Positions 57,467 through 64,000 of a stretch of 64,000 nt of DNA are shown one piece after another. Origin of the DNA: an uncultured Verrucomicrobiota bacterium (GTDB taxonomy: Bacteria > Verrucomicrobiota > Verrucomicrobiia > Opitutales > Opitutaceae). Both the position numbers and the translations under genes were made by a program. Every line of letters starts with the position of its first letter. Positions within the stretch are counted from its first letter, which is position 1. The notes beneath the pieces were generated by a model, which did not search any database, had not been told where the DNA came from, and worked only from the letters and a program-made list of their open reading frames with translations. The stretch covers positions 1 through 64,000 of the forward strand of contig CAIUGM010000027.1 of NCBI GenBank assembly GCA_903898675.1, in the 5' to 3' direction.

Positions 57467-59278
57467 ATGGATAAAAAGAATACAGTCATCGGCGTGGCCC
57501 TGCTCGTCGCCGCCATGGCGAGCTTCTACTTCAGCGCCCGCCTCGCCCCGCCCGCCCCGCCGTCACCCAGCGCCCCGGCCCAGGCCGGCAGCACCGTCGC
57601 CAAGAACGAGGCCCCGCCGGCCGGACCGGCCAGCTCGCCCAGCGACGCCACGCTGACCGCCTCAAAACCCGCCGCCGATGCGCCGGCCGAGTACGTCACC
57701 CTCGCGAACGATTTCCTGGTGGTCAAGTTCACCAACCACGGCGGCGCCATTGACTCGATCGGGCTGAAGAAGCACCTCGCCGAGCTGGGCAAGCCCGGCC
57801 TGTACACCCTGAACGCGCAACAGGCCGCGCCGGCGCTCAGCCTCGCCGATTTCCCCGGCGCCGACCGCCAGACCGCGTACACCCTCGTCTCGCAGACCGC
57901 CACGGAGGTCGTCTACCGCGCCGTCGCCGACGGCCTGGAGATCACCCGCCGCTACTCCCTGGCCAAGGCGCCGGGCCTCGATGACTACCAGATCCGCCAC
58001 GAGACGGTGTTCCGCAACCTGACCGACAAACTGCGGCCGCTGCCGCGCGCCTCGTTCAACGTCGGCACCGCCGCCCCGCTCAACGAAAACGACCTCGGGA
58101 TCTACCTGAACGCCGGCTACTCCGACGGCAACGACCCGACCTTCATCGCCCGCAGCAGCCTCGAGGGCGGCGGTTTCTTCAGCAGCGCGCCGCCGCCGCC
58201 GTACCTGGACAAGCCCGCGACCATCGCGTGGGCCTCGGTGAAGAACCAGTTCTTCACCATGATCCTGACCCCGGACGAGCCCGGCTCGGGCGTGCGCGTC
58301 CAGCGCGTGAAACTCGATCCCCTCGCCCCGGACACCGACCGGAAGGCCTACGGCATCACCAGCTTTGCGCAGTTTGACATCAAGCCGCTCGCCCCGGGCG
58401 CCTCCGCCACGTTCGGTGCCAGCTACTACGCGGGCCCGAAGGAATACAAGCGCCTCTCCAACGTCGATGTCTTCAAGCACGGCGAGGACAAGGTCATGCA
58501 GTTCAGCACCGGCATCGGGAAAATCTTTTTCTCCGGCATCTTCGCCCCGCTGCTGCTGACCATGATGACGGCGATCCACTCCTTCGTCCCGAACTGGGGC
58601 TGGGCCATCATCCTGACCACGCTGACCCTGAAGACGGTGTTCCTGCCGTTCACGCTCGCCGCCTCCCGCTCCGCCAAGCGGATGGCCAAGCTGAATCCGC
58701 TGATGCAGGCCATGCGGGAGAAGTACAAGGACAACCCCCAGAAAATCCAGAGTGAGACCCTGAAGCTTTTCAAAGAGAATAAGGTCAACCCGGTCGGCGG
58801 CTGCATTCCGATTTTGATCACGATGCCGTTCTTCATCGGCTTCTTCAGCATGCTGCAGAGCGCGTCCGACCTGCGCTTCGCCCCGTTCCTGTGGGTCCGC
58901 GATCTCTCGGCGGCCGACACCGTCTACTCGTTCGGCGTGGCCAATCTCCCGCTGCTGGGCCTGACCCACCTGAACCTCAACATCATGCCGCTCTTCATGG
59001 GCGCGACCATGATCTTCCAGATGCGGCTCACGCCCACGCCCGCCACCGACAACGCGCAGGCGACCATGATGAAGATCATGCCGTGGATGTTCACGCTGTT
59101 CTGCTACAACTTCGCTTCCGGCCTCGCGCTCTACTCGACCATCAACGGCCTCTTCACCATCGGCCAGCAGATGATCATCAACCGCATGCCCGAGCCGCAG
59201 CTCCCGGCCGCCGCCGGCTCCGGCCCGGCCACCGGCTCGATGAAGAATGTGACGCCGCCGAAGAAACGCGATAAGTGA
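57467..59278 (+). CDS. yidC: Membrane protein insertase YidC
   Basis: The product is 603 aa. An N-terminal anchor (NTVIGVALLVAAMASFYFSARL) and a Pro/Ala-rich linker precede a large periplasmic beta-sandwich domain (about 75-345: YVTLANDFLVVKFTNHGGAIDSIGLKKH; FDIKPLAPGASATFGASYYAGPKEY). The insertase core follows: NWGWAIILTTLTLKTVFLPFTLAASRSAKRMAKLNPLMQAMREKYKDNPQKIQSETLKLFKENKVNPVGGCIPILITMPFFIGFFSML, then later helices LFMGATMIFQMRLTP and MPWMFTLFCYNFASGLALYSTINGLFTIGQQMI. The Arg in the hydrophilic groove is in the AASRSAKRM region. Gram-negative-type form with periplasmic domain. Confidence 0.96.
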   Translation: MDKKNTVIGVALLVAAMASFYFSARLAPPAPPSPSAPAQAGSTVAKNEAPPAGPASSPSDATLTASKPAADAPAEYVTLANDFLVVKFTNHGGAIDSIGLKKHLAELGKPGLYTLNAQQAAPALSLADFPGADRQTAYTLVSQTATEVVYRAVADGLEITRRYSLAKAPGLDDYQIRHETVFRNLTDKLRPLPRASFNVGTAAPLNENDLGIYLNAGYSDGNDPTFIARSSLEGGGFFSSAPPPPYLDKPATIAWASVKNQFFTMILTPDEPGSGVRVQRVKLDPLAPDTDRKAYGITSFAQFDIKPLAPGASATFGASYYAGPKEYKRLSNVDVFKHGEDKVMQFSTGIGKIFFSGIFAPLLLTMMTAIHSFVPNWGWAIILTTLTLKTVFLPFTLAASRSAKRMAKLNPLMQAMREKYKDNPQKIQSETLKLFKENKVNPVGGCIPILITMPFFIGFFSMLQSASDLRFAPFLWVRDLSAADTVYSFGVANLPLLGLTHLNLNIMPLFMGATMIFQMRLTPTPATDNAQATMMKIMPWMFTLFCYNFASGLALYSTINGLFTIGQQMIINRMPEPQLPAAAGSGPATGSMKNVTPPKKRDK

Positions 59279-59283
59279 TAAGG

Positions 59284-59355
59284 TTTAAGTGGTAAGAGCG
59301 TAAGCGATCCCATCGCGGACCTGTTGGCTTAAAACTTACGCTCTTAAAACTTAAA
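59284..59355. repeat. Long palindrome between yidC and yebC
   Basis: Arms taagagcgtaag (59293-59304)/cttacgctctta (59335-59346) are perfect, with outer tttaagt (59284-59290)/acttaaa (59349-59355). It ends 7 bp before the yebC start, as the 11724 palindrome ends just before its gene. Confidence 0.8.
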
Positions 59356-59362
59356 GCTACCC

Positions 59363-60091
59363 ATGGCCGGCCATAACAAATGGTCCAAGGTGAAGCGGCT
59401 GAAGGCCGTGACCGACTCGCGCCGGGGCAAGGTTTTCTCCCGGCTTTCGCGCGATCTCACGATGGCCGCGAAGACCGGCGGCGGCGACCTCGAGGGCAAC
59501 GCCCGGCTCCGCACCCTGGTGTTTAAGGCCCGCGAGGCCAACATGCCGGCGGAGAACGTGGACCGCGCCATCAAAAAGGGCACGGGCGAGCTGCCCGGCG
59601 TGGTCTTCGAGGAAATGACCTACGAGGGCTACGGCCCCGGCGGCGTGGCGTTCGTCGTGCAGTGCACCACGGACAACAAGGTCCGCGCGGCGAAGGACGT
59701 GCGCGCCGCCTTCAACCAGTTCGGCGGCAACCTGGCGCAGTCCGGGGCCGTCGCGTTCCAGTTTCTCCATGCGGGGCAGTTCCTGCTGACCCGGGAGCGC
59801 ACCACCGAGGAAAAACTGCTGGAGGTCGCCCTCGACGCCGGCGCGGATGACGTCATCACCACCACGCACGGCTATGAAGTGCGCTGCAACATCCACGCCT
59901 TCGACCACGTCGCCCAGGCGCTGGAAAATGCCGGCCTGAAAACGGACAGCGCGGAGATCGCCTACATTCCGGTGACCACCGTGCCGGTCAGCGACCCGGC
60001 GGTCGCGCTGGCGCTGGTGAAGCTGCACGACACACTCGAAGCCAACGATGATGTCCAGGCGGTCTTTTCGAACGAGGAAACCGCCGACTAG
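59363..60091 (+). CDS. yebC: YebC/PmpR-family protein
   Basis: The product is 242 aa. The family start AGHNKWSKVKRLKAVTDSRRGKVFSRLSRDL is intact, then NARLRTLVFKAREANMPAENVDRAIKKGTGE, TYEGYGPGGVAFVVQCTTDNKVRAAKDVRAAF, and the acidic third domain (EVALDAGADDVI). Older work calls the family transcriptional regulators; recent work links YebC to translation of proline-rich stretches. It overlaps the convergent arsR gene by 4 bp. Confidence 0.95.
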   Translation: MAGHNKWSKVKRLKAVTDSRRGKVFSRLSRDLTMAAKTGGGDLEGNARLRTLVFKAREANMPAENVDRAIKKGTGELPGVVFEEMTYEGYGPGGVAFVVQCTTDNKVRAAKDVRAAFNQFGGNLAQSGAVAFQFLHAGQFLLTRERTTEEKLLEVALDAGADDVITTTHGYEVRCNIHAFDHVAQALENAGLKTDSAEIAYIPVTTVPVSDPAVALALVKLHDTLEANDDVQAVFSNEETAD

Positions 60092-60429
60092 CCCCCACCG
60101 GCCGCCAAATGCCCGGCCTGCCGGGCCAGGGATTTCCCGAGACTGCCGCACACCAGCTCGCAGAGCTTCGGAATGGTGGGATCGGCAATCCGGTAGAAGA
60201 CCTGCAGGCCTTCCTTGCGCCGCGCGAGGATGTGCGCGGTCGTCAGGGTTTGCAGGTGGCGCGAGACATTCGCCTGCATGCCGCCGGTCAGCCCCACCAG
60301 CGCGGTGACGTTCTTCTCCCCATCGAACAGCGCCTGGATCAGGCGCAGCCGCATGGGCTCCGCCAGTACGGCAAAGCGGCGGGCGACGATTTCCAGGGCC
60401 TGGTCATTGAGCGGAAGCTGGCGGGCCAT
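60088..60429 (-). CDS. ArsR-family transcriptional repressor
   Basis: This 113-aa winged helix reads FAVLAEPMRLRLIQALFDGEKNVTALVGLTGGMQANVSRHLQTLTTAHILARRKEGLQVFYRIADPTIPKLCELVC. The recognition helix is MQANVSRHLQTL. It has two cysteines near the C-terminus (KLCELVC), a possible metal or thiol sensor in the manner of BigR/ArsR types. It is divergent from the DUF2892/RND genes with an 18-bp palindrome between, so it probably represses them. Confidence 0.88.
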   Translation of the reverse strand: MARQLPLNDQALEIVARRFAVLAEPMRLRLIQALFDGEKNVTALVGLTGGMQANVSRHLQTLTTAHILARRKEGLQVFYRIADPTIPKLCELVCGSLGKSLARQAGHLAAGGG

Positions 60430-60462
60430 GCCGCAAGGAAAACCCGGCTTGACTTTATATCA

Positions 60463-60480
60463 AGTATATACGCATATACT
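60463..60480. promoter_or_regulatory. Palindromic operator of the ArsR/efflux locus
   Basis: The sequence agtatat-acgc-atatact is a perfect 7+4+7 palindrome 33 bp before the arsR start and 11 bp before the DUF2892 start. A ttgact hexamer (60449) precedes it, so bound repressor would cover the promoter. The shape matches sites of ArsR/BigR-type repressors. Confidence 0.75.
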
Positions 60481-60491
60481 CATACAATGTT

Positions 60492-60713
60492 ATGAAATCC
60501 GAACAACTCATCCGGGTGCTGGCGGGATCGATGACCCTGCTCAGCGTGATCCTCGTCCATTTCGTGAGCCCGTGGTGGCTGCTGCTCACCTGCTTTGTCG
60601 GGCTCAACCTGATCCAGTCGGCCTTCACCGGCTTCTGTCCGCCGACTCTGGTGCTCACCAAGCTGGGCTGGCTGGACGAGAAGGGCGTGATCCATTGGGG
60701 CGGCCGGCGCTGA
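60492..60713 (+). CDS. DUF2892 (YgaP-like) membrane protein
   Basis: The product is 73 aa with two TM helices (LAGSMTLLSVILVHFVSPWWLLLTCFVGLNLIQSAFTGFC). The family is EQLIRVLAG ... GLNLIQSAFTGFCPPxxxLxKLG; the Cys in TGFCP is conserved. These domains are found in YgaP-type rhodanese-linked proteins and beside sulfur or arsenic efflux genes. Here it opens an operon with RND efflux genes (4 bp gap), under the ArsR operator. Confidence 0.88.
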   Translation: MKSEQLIRVLAGSMTLLSVILVHFVSPWWLLLTCFVGLNLIQSAFTGFCPPTLVLTKLGWLDEKGVIHWGGRR

Positions 60714-60717
60714 TCCC

Positions 60718-61734
60718 ATGATCCCGCGCCTGCTGCCCTCGGTCCTCATCCTCCTGCTGCTCACCGGCTGCGGACGGACGGACCCCGCGCTGGCCGGCAC
60801 CGCTGGTCCGGCGCTGCCAGTGCACAGCGCCGTCGTTTCACTGGAGCAACTGCCCGTTGTGCTCGAGGTTCCCGCCACGGTCCGTCCGGCGGAACGTGCG
60901 ATCATCGCGGCCAAGCTCACCGGCACGGTCGCGTCACTGACCCTCAGGCTCGGCCAGGCCGTGGCGGCGGGTGAAACCCTGCTGACACTTAACGCCCCGG
61001 ATGCCGAGGCCCGCGTGCGCCAGGCCCGGGCCCAGCTCGCCGAAGCCGAGCGCACGGCGGACCGGGCCCGCACGCTGGTCGAAAAAGGCGTAAATGCCGC
61101 CGACTCCCAGCGCGATGCCGAGGATCGCCTCCGTTACGCCCAGGCGGCACTGGCGGAGACCGACGCGTTGCTCGCCTACGCGACCGTGCGCGCGCCCTTC
61201 GCCGGCGTGATCACCGAGAAGAATGTCCTGCCGGGCGATCTCGCCACGCCGGGTCTGCCATTGCTGGTCCTTGAATCCACGCAGCACCTCCGCGCCGAGG
61301 GAACCATTCCGGAAAAAAATGCCGCGGCACTGCATGCGGGCGACGCCCTGGCGGTCATCCTGGAGGACAACACCGGCCCGGTGACCGGAAACATCGAGGA
61401 AATCTCCGCCGCCGCCGATGCCGTCAGCCGCTCTGTGCTCGTCAAGGTGGCGCTGCCCGCCGGCACCGCCAGGTCGGGACAATTTGCGCGGCTCCTAGTC
61501 GGCCAAGGCACCGCCAGCACCCTGCTGGTTCCCGCGGAAGCACTCACCGCCTTCGGTCAGATGGAAAGAATCTATGTGGTGGAACGCGGTGCCGCGGTGC
61601 TCCGGCTGGTCAAGTCCGGCCAGCGCCGGAACGGCCGGGTCGAAATTTTGTCCGGCCTGAATGCCGGCGAGCAGGTCGTGCTCACTCCGCCGGCGGCGCT
61701 GCGCGACGGCGAAGCCGTCACGGTCCAGCCATGA
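60718..61734 (+). CDS. RND efflux periplasmic adaptor (membrane fusion) lipoprotein
   Basis: The product is 338 aa. A lipobox (LLLLTGCGR, Cys about 18) marks it as a lipoprotein. HlyD/AcrA-like: barrel-sandwich start [48 protein letters not shown], coiled coil [50 protein letters not shown], second lipoyl half [26 protein letters not shown], beta-barrel and membrane-proximal domains. Its stop overlaps the start of the pump gene (ATGA). Confidence 0.93.
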   Translation: MIPRLLPSVLILLLLTGCGRTDPALAGTAGPALPVHSAVVSLEQLPVVLEVPATVRPAERAIIAAKLTGTVASLTLRLGQAVAAGETLLTLNAPDAEARVRQARAQLAEAERTADRARTLVEKGVNAADSQRDAEDRLRYAQAALAETDALLAYATVRAPFAGVITEKNVLPGDLATPGLPLLVLESTQHLRAEGTIPEKNAAALHAGDALAVILEDNTGPVTGNIEEISAAADAVSRSVLVKVALPAGTARSGQFARLLVGQGTASTLLVPAEALTAFGQMERIYVVERGAAVLRLVKSGQRRNGRVEILSGLNAGEQVVLTPPAALRDGEAVTVQP

Positions 61735-64000
61735 GCCAACCGGACCCTGCTTCCCGCCGCGGCTTTGCGGGCCGGATGGCCGCCGCGTTCGTTGATTCAC
61801 GGCTGACGCCGCTGGCGATCGTGGCGTCACTCCTCCTCGGGGTCTTTGCCGTGATCAAGCTGCCCCGCGAAGAGGAACCGCAGATCAAGGTGCCCATGGT
61901 TGATGTGACCGTCCTAATGCCGGGCGCGACCGCCGCCGAGGTCGAGAACCGCGTCACCCGGCCAATGGAAAAACTCCTCTGGGAAATTCCCGGCGTGGAA
62001 TACCTCTACGCCACCTCCAGCCCCGGTCGCTCGCTCGTGGTGGTGCGCTTCCTCGTCGGTTCCGACCTGGAGCAGAGCCTGGTCCGGCTCAACCAGAAGC
62101 TGCAGGCCAACTACGACCGCATTCCGCCCGGCGTCAGCGCCCCGCTGATCAAGCCGCGCACGATCGACGACGTGCCAATCCTGGCGGTCACGCTCCACAG
62201 CCGGACCGTCGACCATTTCACGCTGCGCCGGCTCGCCGCGCAGCTCGATGACGCGGTGAAGGCGCTGCCCGGGGTCGCCGAAACCAACCTGATCGGCGGC
62301 GTCCGCCGCCAGCTCCGCGTGCAGGTGGACCCGGTTAAGCTCGCCTCCCGCCTGCTCACGCTCGATGACTTGGGCGCCGCCTTGCGGGCCGCCAATGCCC
62401 GCAGTCAGGACGGCGCGATCGCCTCGGCCAACCGCGATTTGCTGATCGAGACCGGTGGGTATTTCCGCGACGCGACCGACGCGGCGGCGCTCGTGCTCGG
62501 GACCTGGCAATCGCGCCCGATCTACCTGCGCGACGTAGCCACCGTGACCGACGGTCCGGCTGAGCCGTCCGACTACGTGCTGTTCGGCCCCGGGCCGTCG
62601 GCGACGGCAATCGCGCGCGGCGACGAGGCCGCCGTGACCCTGAGTGTGGCCAAGCGCCCGGGCACCAATGCCGTGACGGTCGTGCGCGCCGTCCGTGACA
62701 CGGTTGACCGTCTTCGCGGTGTGCTGCTACCCGCGACCGTCGAGGTTTCCTTCACCCGGGATTACGGTGCTACCGCCGGGGAAAAATCCAACGAGTTGCT
62801 GCTACATATGGGTATTGCGGTCTTTGGAGTCGCACTGCTCATCCTATGCTTCCTCGGCTGGCGCGAGTCCCTGGTCGTGCTGCTGGCGATCCCCGTGACC
62901 CTGGGTCTCACGCTGCTGGTTTTCTATCTCTATGGGTATACGCTAAACCGGATCACGCTCTTCGCCCTGATCTTCTCGATCGGTATTTTGGTCGATGATG
63001 CCATCGTCGTGGTGGAAAACATTGTCCGCCACCAGCGCCTGCCCTCTGTCCGCGGCCGTAACCTCCATCAGATCGCCGTCGAGGCCGTCAGCGAAGTTGG
63101 CAACCCGACCGTCCTGGCCACGTGGGCGGTCATTGCCGCCGTGTTGCCGATGGCCTTTGTCGGCGGCCTCATGGGACCCTACATGCGCCCGATTCCCGTC
63201 GGCGCGAGTGCGGCGATGCTTTTTTCCCTCGTCGTGGCTTTCACGGTCACGCCCTGGGCCGCGGTCCGCATACTCCGCCGGCATCTACCCGGTTCCAATG
63301 CCGTCGGGCCGGCCGCCGCCGGCCACGACGCCGCGCCGGATGACTTCTTCACGCGGCTCTATCACCGCCTCATGGACCCGATGATCACACGGGCCAGCTG
63401 GCGCTGGACCTTCCTCGCCGTTGTCGCCGGCCTGCTGCTCGCCGCCTGCGCGCTAGTTGGTTTCGGCCTCGTGCAGGTGAAGATGCTGCCCTTCGACAAC
63501 AAGTCGGAGTTCCAAGTCATGTTGAAAATGCCCGAGGGCACGACGCTGGAGGAGACCACCCGCGTCGCACGGGAACTGGCCGCCGCCGTGCGGACCGAGC
63601 CCGAGGTGCTCGACTACCAGATCTACGCCGGGACGGCGTCGCCGTTCAATTTCAACGGCCTCGTCCGCCATTACTTCCTGCGGCGCGGGGCCAACCTGGC
63701 GGACCTGCAGGTGAACCTGCGGCCCAAGTCCGAGCGCGCGGCACAGAGCCACGCCATCGTGGTCCGCGTGCGCCCGCGACTCGCGGCGATCGCCGCCCGG
63801 TATGGGGCAGCCATCGCAGTCGCCGAGGTTCCGCCCGGACCACCAGTGCTGCAGACGCTCGTGGCCGAAATCTACGGCCCCAGCGGCAGGGCGCGGCTGG
63901 CCCTGGCGGCGCGGGTGAAGAAAATTTTCGAGACGGCGACCGGGGTTGTTGACGTCGACTGGTATGTCGAGGCCCGGCAGCCGACCGTTCATCTCCGGAT
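61731..64000 (+). CDS. RND-family efflux pump, partial at right edge
   Basis: The first 756 residues are inside the window and the frame is still open at 64000; the family usually has about 1000-1050. N-terminal TM1 is [29 protein letters not shown], then the porter domain ([37 protein letters not shown]). TM helices 2-6 lie at about 355-500, with the proton-relay Asp pair Asp422-Asp423 in [14 protein letters not shown], as in hydrophobe/amphiphile exporters rather than metal CzcA types. The second porter half begins near 560. The pump overlaps the adaptor by 4 bp and is under the ArsR operator; the substrate is unknown. Confidence 0.93.
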   Translation, partial: MSQPDPASRRGFAGRMAAAFVDSRLTPLAIVASLLLGVFAVIKLPREEEPQIKVPMVDVTVLMPGATAAEVENRVTRPMEKLLWEIPGVEYLYATSSPGRSLVVVRFLVGSDLEQSLVRLNQKLQANYDRIPPGVSAPLIKPRTIDDVPILAVTLHSRTVDHFTLRRLAAQLDDAVKALPGVAETNLIGGVRRQLRVQVDPVKLASRLLTLDDLGAALRAANARSQDGAIASANRDLLIETGGYFRDATDAAALVLGTWQSRPIYLRDVATVTDGPAEPSDYVLFGPGPSATAIARGDEAAVTLSVAKRPGTNAVTVVRAVRDTVDRLRGVLLPATVEVSFTRDYGATAGEKSNELLLHMGIAVFGVALLILCFLGWRESLVVLLAIPVTLGLTLLVFYLYGYTLNRITLFALIFSIGILVDDAIVVVENIVRHQRLPSVRGRNLHQIAVEAVSEVGNPTVLATWAVIAAVLPMAFVGGLMGPYMRPIPVGASAAMLFSLVVAFTVTPWAAVRILRRHLPGSNAVGPAAAGHDAAPDDFFTRLYHRLMDPMITRASWRWTFLAVVAGLLLAACALVGFGLVQVKMLPFDNKSEFQVMLKMPEGTTLEETTRVARELAAAVRTEPEVLDYQIYAGTASPFNFNGLVRHYFLRRGANLADLQVNLRPKSERAAQSHAIVVRVRPRLAAIAARYGAAIAVAEVPPGPPVLQTLVAEIYGPSGRARLALAARVKKIFETATGVVDVDWYVEARQPTVHLR

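Overview
The window is GC-rich, densely coded bacterial DNA. The gene set (sortilin-like BNR-repeat secreted protein, GH2 enzyme, PPi-type phosphofructokinase, MuiA-like DUF4139 protein, assimilatory sulfate reduction, Kdp system) and the frequent lack of Shine-Dalgarno sequences suggest Verrucomicrobiota, probably an Opitutaceae (Opitutus/Lacunisphaera-like) genome. That assignment is inference from gene content and style; no rRNA is present. Nothing points to a prophage, integrase, insertion sequence or CRISPR array, and base composition looks even apart from intergenic palindromes.

Layout. 1-8.7 kb: tRNA-Ile(CAU), an outer-membrane barrel protein, a secreted BNR-repeat protein, and a head-to-head pair of a secreted protein of unknown function and a GH2 glycosidase. 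8.7-20 kb: housekeeping genes (PPi-type PFK, purB, a methyltransferase, holA, cinA, a uvrC lacking its Fe-S cysteines, an SDR), then an SbtA-type bicarbonate transporter with a divergent regulator and a Dabb protein. 19.4-28.1 kb: DUF4139 protein and a complete-looking sulfate assimilation locus (CbiX-like chelatase, cobA, cysI, cysH, cysD, cysN, Rrf2 regulator). 28.1-30.2 kb: M50-like membrane protease and an esterase. 30.6-35.8 kb: a five-gene set, esterase / ATP-grasp / YbdK-type carboxylate-amine ligase / M29 aminopeptidase / second ATP-grasp-like protein, which looks like a pathway making or trimming a small peptide or amide metabolite and has no assigned product. 36-39.5 kb: two paralogous small beta-barrels, a secreted peroxiredoxin and an unknown kinase-like protein.

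39.6-56.4 kb is a potassium island, entirely on the minus strand. It holds kdpFABC with extra small membrane proteins, full kdpD/kdpE, an APC-superfamily transporter with a large hydrophilic insert, a PP2C-Ser/Thr kinase fusion, a second KdpD-like kinase without the N-terminal KdpD/USP domains, and two further KdpE-like regulators. Six copies of an 11-bp-period direct repeat (TTAAG-N6-TTAA type), the geometry used by OmpR/PhoB-family regulators, lie before kdp, before the APC gene and in a duplicated spacer, tying the island into one predicted regulon. That spacer resembles two tandem small-RNA genes.

56.5-60.1 kb: rpmH-rnpA-yidD-yidC and yebC, without dnaA beside them. 60.1-64 kb: ArsR repressor, DUF2892 protein and an RND efflux adaptor and pump; the pump gene runs off the right edge. 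Several families of intergenic palindromes are scattered through the window; one supplies a stop codon, one extends yidD and another extends cysI.
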